Below are positions 33,425-41,834 of a stretch of DNA of 64,000 nucleotides, in pieces. Location: the NCBI GenBank assembly GCA_016191465.1, contig JACPOP010000020.1, positions 75,888 to 139,887 of the forward strand, in the 5' to 3' direction. The stretch is from Chloroflexota bacterium. GTDB taxonomy: Bacteria > Chloroflexota > UBA6077 > CF-72. The notes beneath the pieces are model-generated. The model saw nothing but the letters and a program-made list of their open reading frames with translations, was not told the DNA's origin and made no database searches. The position numbers and the translations under genes are program-made. Numbering within the stretch: the first letter of the stretch is position 1; each line of letters starts with the position of its first letter.

Positions 33425-34461
33425 TAGCGAGCCGCCGCGGCTGTTTCCCGCGTCTCCTGGCGGTACAGGCCCATCGATTCCAGCGTTGGCTGGTCGTTCA
33501 TGGAGAACAGGAGCGCGACCTCGGACCCGCGGTTCTGGTGCTGGTGCCAGGTCCAGTTCGGCACCACCATCGCATCGCGGGATTGCCACTCGAAGGTGGT
33601 TTCGGCGTTGCCGCCGAGGCCAATGGTGGTGACGCCGGTGCCGCTGACGACGTGGTAGATGCCGGCCGCTGTGTGGCGTCGCGGGGTGGTTACCTCCCCA
33701 GGGCGCAGCAACTGCATGGTGCAGAGGAGCGTCGGCAGCGTCGGGCGGCCGTCGGGGTGGCGGTATTCGAACACCACCGGCTCATCCGGCCGGGCCGTCT
33801 TCGCCAGCTTCTTCAGCCGCTCCTCGGCGTCGGGACCCTTCCAGTACCAGGTCGAGCCGTCGGGACCTTCGGTGCCGTCGGCGGCCGTGCGGACGATCCG
33901 CTTGACGGGCTGCTGGGGTGCCGAGAACTCCTCGATGAACGCGGCGTTCATAGCGAACTGGAGCGGCACGTCCAGGCCGTCGATCCACACGATCGGCTCT
34001 TCGGATTCGTTGATGTGGTCGTGCCAGGTCCAGCCGGGCGTCAGAATCAGGTCGCCTGGCTCCATCAGGAAGCTTTCGCCGTCGACCGTGGTGTAGGTCC
34101 CGCCGCCCGAGATCACGAACCGAATGGCGTTCATGGTGTGGCGATGAGCGGTGGCGACCTCTCCCGGCAGCACCAGCTGGAAGGACATCTGCAGGTTATG
34201 GGTGGTCCACTGCCGCGGCCCGGTGATGCCCGGGTTCATCAGCTGCACCGTCCGACGGCCGGCCTCGTTCACGGAGATCAGGTCGCCGGAGCGCCTCAGG
34301 AACTCATGCAGCTGCGACCAGCGCCAGTGCATGGGGTGCAGACGGCTCTTCGGCTCCAGAAAGCTGGGGAGCTCCATCTTCCAATGGCCCTGGAGCGACG
34401 AGCGCTGAAGCTCCTGGTCGAACGCCGCTAGCGCGTCCTGGGGTTCTATGGCGGTGGTCAC
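33424..34461 (-). CDS. Gentisate 1,2-dioxygenase-like bicupin ring-cleavage enzyme
   Basis: The 345-residue protein has two cupin barrels. The N-terminal barrel holds the Fe(II) ligands of gentisate/salicylate/1-hydroxy-2-naphthoate dioxygenases: HRHTMNAIRFVISGGGTYT and LTPGWTWHDHINESEEPI, followed by IDGLDVPL. The C-terminal barrel has RRHTAAGIYHVVSGTG and VVPNWTWHQHQN, so it also keeps His residues. Length and motif spacing match the family. The enzyme would open an aromatic ring between a carboxyl- and a hydroxyl-bearing carbon. Downstream coupling to an FAH-type hydrolase supports the gentisate-like route. The exact substrate (gentisate, salicylate, hydroxynaphthoate or a heteroaromatic) is open. 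Confidence 0.85.
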   Translation of the reverse strand: MTTAIEPQDALAAFDQELQRSSLQGHWKMELPSFLEPKSRLHPMHWRWSQLHEFLRRSGDLISVNEAGRRTVQLMNPGITGPRQWTTHNLQMSFQLVLPGEVATAHRHTMNAIRFVISGGGTYTTVDGESFLMEPGDLILTPGWTWHDHINESEEPIVWIDGLDVPLQFAMNAAFIEEFSAPQQPVKRIVRTAADGTEGPDGSTWYWKGPDAEERLKKLAKTARPDEPVVFEYRHPDGRPTLPTLLCTMQLLRPGEVTTPRRHTAAGIYHVVSGTGVTTIGLGGNAETTFEWQSRDAMVVPNWTWHQHQNRGSEVALLFSMNDQPTLESMGLYRQETRETAAAAR

Positions 34462-34476
34462 GACGAAGCTCTCCTC

Positions 34477-35262
34477 TTATGCCAGTGTCGGCACCGCAAG
34501 GTGCCGACGGAAGAAACCCAACGAGCGGGTCCATGCTTCGCAGGCCGCCTGGTAGGCGGGATGCTCGACGTCGAGATTCGATTGCGCCATGAAGCCGTGG
34601 CCCAGACCCGGGTAGATCGTGTGCTCGAAGCTAACGCCGCGCTTCCTGAGCTCGCTGGCGAGGCGGCCGACGTCGGCCATGTCCACGCCGTGGTCCTGGT
34701 CGCCCCAGAAGCCCAGGATGGGCCCTTGCATGCGATCCACCTCGTCGAGCGGAGCCGGCGCGGACCTCGCCGACCCATGCGCTTCCGGGGCAGGGAAGCC
34801 ATAGAAGCACACTGTAGCCAGGTCATCTCGCAAGGCAGCAAGATCCAGCACCAGCGTACCGCCCATACAGAAACCGACGGTCCCCAGGCAATCCCCGCGC
34901 AGGCCCGTCTGCTGCCCGAGCACGTCCAGGGCCACCGAGAGATCCTGGAGCGCGCCTACCTCGTCAAGCTTTGCGCGCCGCTGGAACGCCACTTCCACTT
35001 TCCGTTCCGCGAGTGGCCCCTGCCGGAAGAAGTAGTCTGGCAGCAAGGCCACGAAGCCCGCGCTCGCCAGTCGCGCGGCGAGGTTTTCGTAGAAGGGGCT
35101 ACGCCCAAAGATGTCGTGGACGATGAGGATCCCTGGACCCTCACCGCCCTCGGGCCGTGCCAACAGAGCCGGCATGGCTTCGCCGCCCGCGAGCGGAATG
35201 GATAGCTCCTCGCGGAGGATTGTCGGCGTCGCCTGTCCGGCGGGGACCTCGGGGTGGCACAT
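34477..35262 (-). CDS. Dienelactone hydrolase family protein
   Basis: The 261-residue protein shows the dienelactone hydrolase fold: GILIVHDIFGRSPFYENLAARLA, the nucleophile elbow TVGFCMGGTLVLDLA with Cys132, the acid in LGFWGDQDHGVD, and the His in YPGLGHGFMAQS. Cys-Asp-His is the family triad. It would hydrolyse a lactone ring-fission product or a related ester. It lies 15 bases upstream of the gentisate-dioxygenase-like gene, and a 170-base hairpin-rich repeat separates it from the bicupin gene upstream. Confidence 0.87.
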   Translation of the reverse strand: MCHPEVPAGQATPTILREELSIPLAGGEAMPALLARPEGGEGPGILIVHDIFGRSPFYENLAARLASAGFVALLPDYFFRQGPLAERKVEVAFQRRAKLDEVGALQDLSVALDVLGQQTGLRGDCLGTVGFCMGGTLVLDLAALRDDLATVCFYGFPAPEAHGSARSAPAPLDEVDRMQGPILGFWGDQDHGVDMADVGRLASELRKRGVSFEHTIYPGLGHGFMAQSNLDVEHPAYQAACEAWTRSLGFFRRHLAVPTLA

Positions 35263-35435
35263 TGCTAGTTGGGGGTGACCCCCACCCCCCTGCCCACCTC
35301 CTCCGGGAGGGGGAGAAAGTATGAAGGTTGGGGCTCCGCCCCAACGCCCCCGCTAAGGGGGTGCGCCCCCTCAAACTCCCGGGACGGATCCTTCGCTGCG
35401 CTCAGGATGACCCGCCTGTCTGGCTCGCCCAGCAT
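35263..35435. repeat. Hairpin-rich intergenic repeat element
   Basis: This spacer has several short inverted repeats in a row: GTTGGGGC/GCCCCAAC at 35327-35345, a CCCCC/GGGGG pair after it, CCTCC/GGAGG pairs before it, and an imperfect palindrome reading ATCCTTCGCTGCGCTCAGGAT near its end. Base composition (runs of C and G) is unlike the rest of the window. The look is that of a REP-like or MITE-like dispersed element. I found only this one copy in the window. It may end or stabilise the upstream mRNA. Confidence 0.5.
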
Positions 35436-35439
35436 CACC

Positions 35440-36597
35440 TCAACCGGCCTTGCTCGTGCACCAGGGGACAAGCGCTCCCATGCGGCAGGTGGCGCCATGC
35501 TTGGCCATCTCGGCCTCGAACATGGTGTGGATAGACGGGTCCTCGTCCTCGTACTCGACCTGCCAGCCGCCTTCCTTACCGCTGGTGAACACGGCTTCTT
35601 CGCCACCGCGGTTCGCCGGTTGGATGAACTGCTTGCCATGCATCCGCAGCGCCAGGTAGCGCGCGGGCTTGTTGCCGGTGTTGAAGTGCTGGTGCATCCA
35701 GTCCTCCGGCGGCACGACCACCGCGCCGGGCCGCCAGTCGCACCGTCGGCGCTCGTCGTCGGCGTTCTCCCAGAGGAGCGAAAAGCCCTCGCCGGCCAGG
35801 ATGATCACGTGCGCGCCCGCGCCATGGTGGTGCGCCTTCTTGTACATGCCCACCTGGAACTGGGAGACGTGGGCACCCATGCTGTTCTTGGCCAGCTCGA
35901 TGAGCATGACGCGCCCGCCGCCGCCCCTGGCTTTCATCTCCGGCAGGTCCACGGAACGCACGTCCGAGATGAAGTTCGTGGTCCACTGATTGCCCCGATG
36001 GGCTTCCCCGGCACCGCTGAAGGCGCCGTCCTCGCCCGCGAAGCGGTCCGTGAAGGCGTACGGGTTCTGGAACACGAAATCGTGGTTATGGAAGAGGTTG
36101 AGGATCGTGGGCGCATTCGTGACCGAAGCGAGGCGCGCGACGTTCGTGCCGCTGCCATTGAAGTGCTGATAGCGGGCGTTGAGCGGGATCGCGAACAGGC
36201 TCCCTGGCCCCCACTCGAACGACTGCTTGCGGCGCTCGTCGTACCACACGCTGGTGGAGCCGCGGCCGTCCACCACGTACACCATTTCCTCATACAGGTG
36301 CCGCTCGGGTTCGGACGCGCCGGCAGGGGCAAGCTCGACCACCTGCATGTCGTTCTGGCCACCGGTGCCTTCGAGGTTGACGAAGATGCCGCGGCCGCCC
36401 TTCCGGGGCCACGGGGCAAGCTCCACTGTCTTCAGGTCTTCAATGTAGAAGCCCGTGAGCGATGGCACGCCCTCGGACTTCTGCCACCCCTTGTAGACAT
36501 CGGAGACGGCCATCGCCGGAAGATCTTCACGGTTGTCCCAGATGCTGGTTGACTCGGCCGTTGCTGCAACCATTGGTTTTCCTTCAGTTGTAACCAT
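35440..36597 (-). CDS. Bicupin protein of the transporter operon
   Basis: From ATG 36597, five bases after GAGGAGG, the protein has 385 residues with two cupin domains. Domain 1 (about 70-170) has ERHLYEEMVYVVDGRGSTSV and ends in LNARYQHFNGSGTN. Domain 2 (about 255-340) has AHHHGAGAHVIILAGEGFSL and VVPPEDWMHQHFNTGNKPAR, the better metal site. The fold resembles ring-cleavage bicupins, but the spacing differs from gentisate dioxygenase, so an enzymatic role is inferred only from structure and context. It lies 23 bases downstream of the permease gene in the same run. Confidence 0.82.
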   Translation of the reverse strand: MVTTEGKPMVAATAESTSIWDNREDLPAMAVSDVYKGWQKSEGVPSLTGFYIEDLKTVELAPWPRKGGRGIFVNLEGTGGQNDMQVVELAPAGASEPERHLYEEMVYVVDGRGSTSVWYDERRKQSFEWGPGSLFAIPLNARYQHFNGSGTNVARLASVTNAPTILNLFHNHDFVFQNPYAFTDRFAGEDGAFSGAGEAHRGNQWTTNFISDVRSVDLPEMKARGGGGRVMLIELAKNSMGAHVSQFQVGMYKKAHHHGAGAHVIILAGEGFSLLWENADDERRRCDWRPGAVVVPPEDWMHQHFNTGNKPARYLALRMHGKQFIQPANRGGEEAVFTSGKEGGWQVEYEDEDPSIHTMFEAEMAKHGATCRMGALVPWCTSKAG

Positions 36598-36620
36598 GAA
36601 ATCCTCCTCGTTGATGGGAG

Positions 36621-38345
36621 CTAGTGGCCACCGATGCCAACCTTTCCGCCAAGGACCCTTGAAAGCATGGCCGCCGCAACGACCATTGCCACCGTGAGGA
36701 CGGAAACCACGGTCGCCTTTTCGAACTGGCCGCCCGAGGCGAAGTCGAGAGCCAGGAGCGCAAGTGTTCGGGACTGGCTCGATCCGAGCAACACGATGGT
36801 GCTGATGTCGCGCGCCACCGACATGAAGCCCACCAGGGCCACCGTGATCAACGTCGGTGCCATCAGCGGAAGGACCACCCGACGATAGGTGGTCCACCAC
36901 GAGCCGCCGGTAATGCGCGACGCTTCCTCAAGCTCGCTGCCCAGCTGCACAAGCGCACTCTTCGTAAGCTGCACGCCGAGCGGCATGCTCTTGATCACAA
37001 GCGCCAGGATGAGCACCCAGATGGTGCCGTAAAGGGGCAACAGGAACGGCGTCTGGAACACCGTCCAGAGCAAGGCCAGGCCCATGAGGATGCCGGGGAT
37101 AGCCCAGGGCAGCCAGGACAGGACGTCCAGCAGGCCGCGCCCGACAAAGCGCGTCTTCACGATCACGTACGCGATGAGCGCGTACAACGTCGTCCCGATC
37201 AGGGCGGCACCGGCTCCCACGAGCAACGTGTTCTGAAACGAACGGAGGAGCAGCGGATCGCTCAGCACGCGCTGCCAGTGCTCCATGGTCCAGGGATTCG
37301 GGATGTTGAAGTATCCGAAGGCACGCATGAACGTGCCCATGATGAGCACCGCCACCGGCAGAACGCTGATCGTGGCCGCGATGAGCGCGACGATGGTGAA
37401 GGCGGGCCACCGCCAGACGCCGAGTGGAGTGACCCGGGTACTGAAGCCGCGCCCAGAGATGGTCCGGTACTCGCGCTTGCTCAAATACAGACGCTGAACT
37501 GCCACCATCAACAGCAGAGCCACCAGGAGCACCGTCCCGAGCGCCGACGCGGGCGCATATTGGGGCGGTTCGAAGATGACGAGGTCGCGAATCTTGGTGG
37601 AGTACACGAAGAGTCGGATCGGCGAGCCGAGCAGCAGCTCGATCTCGAATGCGTCCAGTGAGCGGACGAGTCCCAGAATGGTCGACACGAGAATCGCCGG
37701 CGCCATGAGTGGCACGACGATCCTGCGGAGCGTGCCGAATGACGTGACGCCGCAGCTTCGCGACGACTCCTCCAGGGCGGCGTCCAGGTTGCGGAACGCG
37801 GGCGCCAGCAGCAGCACCTTGCCGCCAATCGTCGTTGTCAGGTGAACCCAGACAATGCCCCCGAACGAATAGATGCTGAAGGGCGAGGCGCCAAAGATGG
37901 CGCTGATCCACTGGTTGATCAGGCCGAACCGCTCGTCCAGGAGCAGAATCCACCCCATCGCGATGGGCAGGGGCGGAAGGAAAAACGCCACCCAGAAGAC
38001 GAACTCCAGAAGGCCCTTGCCCGGTAGGTCGGTCCGCGCGACAAGCCAGGCCAGGATGACGCCGACGACCAGCGCAATGCCCTGGCGGACGGTGCTGAGG
38101 GCCAGCGTATTGGTGAACGCGTTGATGATGGAGCGGTCGCTGAATGCTGTCTGCCAACCCGAGAGGCTGTAGACCGGTGGTTGTCCTGGACGAGCAATCT
38201 GGAAGCTGCTGACGAGCATGAGCGTCAGGGGCACGAGCACCAGGAACGCGACCACTCCCAGGAGCAGGGTCAGCAGCAGGACGGACCACTGGACATTCAG
38301 GTTGCGAGCCCGTGGCGCGGGTACCGCGACAGCCGGATGAGCCAT
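36621..38345 (-). CDS. ABC transporter permease, double-domain (FbpB-like)
   Basis: The 574-residue membrane protein contains two fused binding-protein-dependent permease domains, as in iron(III)-type transporters. The EAA-type cytosolic loops that dock onto the ATPase are EESSRSCGVTSFGTLRR followed by IVVPLMAP in the first half, and EEASRITGGSWWTTYRR followed by VVLPLMAP in the second. About 12 membrane segments are visible. It is the only permease in the window, although four binding proteins of the matching family are present. It begins 16 bases after the ATPase gene and precedes the bicupin gene. Confidence 0.92.
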   Translation of the reverse strand: MAHPAVAVPAPRARNLNVQWSVLLLTLLLGVVAFLVLVPLTLMLVSSFQIARPGQPPVYSLSGWQTAFSDRSIINAFTNTLALSTVRQGIALVVGVILAWLVARTDLPGKGLLEFVFWVAFFLPPLPIAMGWILLLDERFGLINQWISAIFGASPFSIYSFGGIVWVHLTTTIGGKVLLLAPAFRNLDAALEESSRSCGVTSFGTLRRIVVPLMAPAILVSTILGLVRSLDAFEIELLLGSPIRLFVYSTKIRDLVIFEPPQYAPASALGTVLLVALLLMVAVQRLYLSKREYRTISGRGFSTRVTPLGVWRWPAFTIVALIAATISVLPVAVLIMGTFMRAFGYFNIPNPWTMEHWQRVLSDPLLLRSFQNTLLVGAGAALIGTTLYALIAYVIVKTRFVGRGLLDVLSWLPWAIPGILMGLALLWTVFQTPFLLPLYGTIWVLILALVIKSMPLGVQLTKSALVQLGSELEEASRITGGSWWTTYRRVVLPLMAPTLITVALVGFMSVARDISTIVLLGSSQSRTLALLALDFASGGQFEKATVVSVLTVAMVVAAAMLSRVLGGKVGIGGH

Positions 38346-38361
38346 GACGCGCGGCCCTCGC

Positions 38362-39555
38362 CTAGGAGCCGCTGCCGGCGACGGCAGCGCCGACAGGTGT
38401 CGTGGCTACAGCGATGGTACTGGCAGCCGTTGGCTGAGAGGCAAGGGTGGGAGGTCGCAAGTCAGCCCACACCCGCACATGCTCTGGCGGCAGATGCAGA
38501 TCCACCTCGGTGGCGACCCGCGACAGCAGCGCTCGCGAGACCACCAGGGTATAGGCGATCTCGCCAAACCGGAGCAGCAGCTCACAGTCCGATCCGAGAT
38601 ACAGCACCTTCTCAACGGTCGCTCGGATCGTGTTCTGACGCGGTCCCTCACCGGCCCGATGCAGCTCGAGCTCCTCGGGGCGGATGGCAGCCAACACCGG
38701 ATTCCCACGGGTGAGCGCGTCGTCCGCGGTCTCCGCACGCAACTGCGTTCCCGGGGCTCCTTCGATCTCCACCAGCGCCGCATCCAGACCTCGCTCCAGG
38801 ACCTGGCCTCGGAACCGCAACACGTGACCAAGGAAATCCTCCACGTACGGAGTGGCGGGATGCTCGTAGACCTCCTGCGGCGTTCCGAGCTGCTCGATCT
38901 TGCCGTGATTCATAACCGCCAGGCGTGTCGACATCGACATAGCCTCGATCTGGTCATGGGTAACGAACAGCACCGTCACGTTGACGCGCTCCTGGAGCCG
39001 CTTCAGCTCGATGCGCATCTGTCCACGCAACTTGGCATCGAGGTTGCTGAGCGGCTCGTCCAGGAGGAGGATCCCGGGCGAATACACCAGGGCGCGCGCC
39101 AGCGCGACGCGTTGCTGCTGGCCGCCGCTGAGCGCCATAGACGAGCGCTCCGCGAAACCCCGTAGGCCCACCAGCTCAAGGGTCTGATCAACTTTTTCCT
39201 TGATCTCGCGGGCGGGCAAGCGCCGGACGGTCAGCGGATAGGCCACGTTCTCAAACACCGTCATGTGGGGCCAGATGGCGTAGCTCTGGAACACCATCCC
39301 CAGGGCACGCTTCTCGGGTGGGATGCCGATCCGCCGCGGGGTCGAGAAAACCGTGCGTCCCTCGATGTCGATCTCACCTGCATCTGGCTTCTCGAAGCCA
39401 GCGACCATGCGTAAGGTCGTGGTTTTGCCGCAGCCGCTGGGGCCGAGCAGGGTGAGCACCTCGCCCTGCTCTATCTGAAAGGAGACGTCGTCGACCGCCG
39501 CGACGCGCCCGAAGCGCTTGACGAGGTTGCGGGCCTCGAGAGAAATGGTGGTCAT
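38362..39555 (-). CDS. ABC transporter ATP-binding protein (FbpC/PotA-like)
   Basis: The 397-residue protein has a complete nucleotide-binding domain: Walker A GPSGCGKTTTLRM, Q-loop in GMVFQSYAIWPH, signature LSGGQQQRVALARAL, Walker B ILLLDEPLSNLD and the switch His in FVTHDQIEAM. A C-terminal TOBE-type domain (about 250-370) follows, as in importers regulated by substrate. It heads the minus-strand operon. No binding-protein gene lies between it and its promoter, which is unusual for this importer class. The leader is about 370 bases long. Confidence 0.93.
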   Translation of the reverse strand: MTTISLEARNLVKRFGRVAAVDDVSFQIEQGEVLTLLGPSGCGKTTTLRMVAGFEKPDAGEIDIEGRTVFSTPRRIGIPPEKRALGMVFQSYAIWPHMTVFENVAYPLTVRRLPAREIKEKVDQTLELVGLRGFAERSSMALSGGQQQRVALARALVYSPGILLLDEPLSNLDAKLRGQMRIELKRLQERVNVTVLFVTHDQIEAMSMSTRLAVMNHGKIEQLGTPQEVYEHPATPYVEDFLGHVLRFRGQVLERGLDAALVEIEGAPGTQLRAETADDALTRGNPVLAAIRPEELELHRAGEGPRQNTIRATVEKVLYLGSDCELLLRFGEIAYTLVVSRALLSRVATEVDLHLPPEHVRVWADLRPPTLASQPTAASTIAVATTPVGAAVAGSGS

Positions 39556-39904
39556 GCTGGAACGCCGGCACCTGAGCCAGTCGCCAGCGTGCTTGCGCGG
39601 GCAGCGGGCCTCAACTCTTGCCGAATACTTCCTCCGGAAAAGGCAGGGGCGCTACCCGCGGGCCACGCCTGAAGATGAGACGCAGGTCTTGACGCTCTGG
39701 ATCTATGGCACGCGCGTGATCTGTGGGCAGTGGGCCTCAAGGACAGCCACGACATTTGCACTCCCTGCCGACACGCACGCACGTACGTTGCTCGTTCCCC
39801 TCCGTCTTTTGGCCCGTTCCCGCCCGCGCCGCACAACTCCTGGCAATCTCGATCCATGCTTCGCGCCATCTCCACAGAGGCAGCGTATCATCAGCCGAAT
39901 GAAG

Positions 39905-39914
39905 CACGGTCGTG
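39905..39914. promoter_or_regulatory. Putative regulon operator, site 7, shared by divergent genes
   Basis: CACGGTCGTG lies at +11 to +20 of the minus-strand transporter promoter. It is also 68-77 bases before the UbiD gene 1 start on the plus strand, downstream of a TATCAT -10-like hexamer (39886-39891). One bound repressor could control both directions. Confidence 0.6.
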
Positions 39915-39931
39915 AGCGGTTTGACCTGCCG

Positions 39932-39960
39932 ACGATAGCAACTGAGCCCGTCCGTGTCAA
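39932..39960 (-). promoter_or_regulatory. Strong putative promoter of the transporter/ring-cleavage operon
   Basis: On the minus strand TTGACA (39960-39955), a 17-base spacer and TATCGT (39937-39932) form a near-ideal promoter, with TGC before the -10 as an extended element. Predicted transcription start is near 39925. The spacer ends in GTTGC, exactly as in the promoter at 48502-48530. Confidence 0.7.
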
Positions 39961-39981
39961 CGACGCGCAGAGACGGGGAGC

Positions 39982-41532
39982 GTGGTGACCCCGCCGGTGC
40001 TGGACACCGCTGCAGTGGGAGGCGCGTCCCCAGCACGCGTACCAGGCACCGTGTCAGGTGAGGACAGCAACACTCGCAACGGGCTGCTCTCCAGCGATCT
40101 GCGCGCCGTGCTGAGCGCCCTGGAGGAGGCAGGTGAGCTTCGCATGGTGGAGGGTGCTGATTGGGACGTGGAGCTTGGCGCCATCACCGAGCTGATGGCG
40201 CTCCGCGACGGTCCGGCGCTCCTGTTCGACCGGATCAAGGGTTGCGCACCCGGCCATCGTGTGCTCGCCAATCTGCTCAACTCCCCACGCCGCGTGGCAC
40301 TGCTGCTGGGCCTGCCCGCCGACACCCACCCGCTGGAGGTAGTGCGAGAGCTTCGGCGCCGGCTGTCCTCGATTCGCCAGGCGGATCCTCTGGAGGTAAC
40401 TGACACCCCGGTCCGTGAGGAGGTCCATCGCGGTGCCGACGTGGACCTGTGGGAGTTCGCCACCCCGCGCTGGCACGAGCATGACGGCGGTCGTTACATC
40501 GGCACCGGCTGCGCCGTGGTGACCCGTGATCGAGACAGTGGTTGGGTGAACTTAGGCACCTACCGGGTGCAGGTCCATGACCGCGACACCCTGGGGCTCT
40601 ACATCCAGCGCTCGCACCATGGTGCGCTCATGCAACGCCAGTACTGGGACCGCGGAGAGCCGTGCCCGGTCGCCGTGGCGATCGGGCTCCAGCCGGGCCT
40701 GCTGCTTGGCTCCTTCCTCACCATCCCGAACGGCGTGAGCGAGTATCAGTGGTCAGGTGGGCTTATGGGGCAGCCGGTCCAGGTATTCCCAGGCGAGGTG
40801 ACCGGCTTGCCCCTGCCGGCCAGCGCCGAGATCGTGCTGGAAGGCTTCTGTTTGCCGCCTTCGGTTGAGACGCGTCTGGAGGGGCCATTCGGCGAAACCA
40901 TCGGGTACTACGCGAGCGGCGCGCGCGAGGAGCCCGTGATCAAGGTGGAGCGCGTTTACCATCGGCAAAACCCCATCATCGTTGGAGCGCCGCCACTCCG
41001 ACCCCCAGCCTCCAGCAGCGCCACCTACCTCTTCCGAGCCGCGAATGCGTGGTCGGAGCTTGAGCGCGCGGGCGTGCCCGACGTCCGCGGAGTCTGGATG
41101 CACCCATCCGGTGCATCCGGGCTGCTCGCCATCGTCGCCATCAAGCAACGGTATGCCGGTCACGCCAAGCAAGCGGGCCTGACGCTGATGTCAGGCCGCG
41201 GAGGGACGGGTCTGGGTCGCTTCGTCATCGTGGTCGACGACGACATCGACCCGTCAGACATCGACCAGGTGCTCTGGGCACTGGCCACGCGCTGTGACCC
41301 TGCGACCTCTATCGATATTGTTCGCGGAATGACCGTTCCAGACCTGGACCCGCGCCTGACGCCGGCGCAGCGCGCGGTGGGCGACTACACCACGTCGCGC
41401 GCCATCCTGGACGCCTGCCGCCCGTTCACCTGGATCAACGAGTTTCCGCGGACACTGTCCGTCTCGGACGAGCTGCGCGAACGAGTCCTGCGCGACTGGT
41501 CGGCGCTCTTCGACGAGCGGCCGCAGCGGTGA
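39982..41532 (+). CDS. UbiD-family decarboxylase 1
   Basis: The 516-residue protein is a UbiD-type, prenylated-FMN-dependent decarboxylase. Visible family features are GPALLFDRIKGCAPGHRVLANL, the cofactor-binding VNLGTYRVQVHDRDTLGLYIQ with the conserved Arg, and the catalytic Glu pair in EGPFGETIGYYASGAREEP. It belongs to a more divergent branch than UbiD 2 and 3, which read EGPFGEF/YTGHY. Substrates of the family are aromatic, heteroaromatic or alpha,beta-unsaturated acids. No UbiX (prFMN synthase) gene is in the window. Its start is GTG with GGGGAG upstream. Its 3' end overlaps the small minus-strand gene. Confidence 0.88.
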   Translation: MVTPPVLDTAAVGGASPARVPGTVSGEDSNTRNGLLSSDLRAVLSALEEAGELRMVEGADWDVELGAITELMALRDGPALLFDRIKGCAPGHRVLANLLNSPRRVALLLGLPADTHPLEVVRELRRRLSSIRQADPLEVTDTPVREEVHRGADVDLWEFATPRWHEHDGGRYIGTGCAVVTRDRDSGWVNLGTYRVQVHDRDTLGLYIQRSHHGALMQRQYWDRGEPCPVAVAIGLQPGLLLGSFLTIPNGVSEYQWSGGLMGQPVQVFPGEVTGLPLPASAEIVLEGFCLPPSVETRLEGPFGETIGYYASGAREEPVIKVERVYHRQNPIIVGAPPLRPPASSSATYLFRAANAWSELERAGVPDVRGVWMHPSGASGLLAIVAIKQRYAGHAKQAGLTLMSGRGGTGLGRFVIVVDDDIDPSDIDQVLWALATRCDPATSIDIVRGMTVPDLDPRLTPAQRAVGDYTTSRAILDACRPFTWINEFPRTLSVSDELRERVLRDWSALFDERPQR

Positions 41533-41821
41533 GCGGCCCCGGCTCCTCAGCGCGGGAAACGGGGTGGAGCGCCGGCCTCTGAAACACTCCCTGACCTGAG
41601 CGTGGGCGCCGCAATAGGGGGACCGAGAACTCGGTCGCGCAGTCCGGGCAGCGACAGAACGACTCTCGAATGCGGAAGAAGTCCGCGTCAATCGGGCGCT
41701 CGATGTGGACGACCTCGTCTGGAACGCTCCGTTCGTGCTCTTCCAGGAACGAGTGCAGGTCCAAAGCCGGTCCGGACGAGACGGCCTGGGAACCAGCCCC
41801 GGGTGCTTCGGCATGCGCCAT
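41435..41821 (-). CDS. Small protein with Cys-x-Cys-x2-Cys motif downstream of UbiD 2
   Basis: The 128-residue frame begins at ATG 41821, 13 bases after the UbiD 2 stop. Its first half looks like a real folded piece: LDLHSFLEEHERSVPDEVVH and ERPIDADFFRIRESFCRCPDC, the last a probable zinc or iron knuckle. The second half is Arg/Pro-rich and runs antisense to the last 98 bases of UbiD gene 1, so the functional part may be the N-terminal 65 residues. Small metal-binding subunits accompany some UbiD decarboxylases (for example the D subunits of hydroxyarylic acid decarboxylases), but this one does not match their usual sequence. An accessory role is a guess. Confidence 0.45.
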   Translation of the reverse strand: MAHAEAPGAGSQAVSSGPALDLHSFLEEHERSVPDEVVHIERPIDADFFRIRESFCRCPDCATEFSVPLLRRPRSGQGVFQRPALHPVSRAEEPGPLTAAAARRRAPTSRAGLVRAARPRRTVSAETR

Positions 41822-41834
41822 GAATCGGCCCGGC

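Larger units (their letters stand above)
39556..39981. other. Divergent regulatory region between transporter operon and UbiD gene 1
   Basis: The region holds one operator copy (39905-39914) and a strong minus-strand promoter. The 370-base stretch next to the ATPase gene contains a 107-codon minus-strand open frame (39552-39875) whose stop overlaps the ATPase start as ATGA. I recognise no domain in it. It could be a decayed gene, a leader peptide or chance. Confidence 0.45.
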
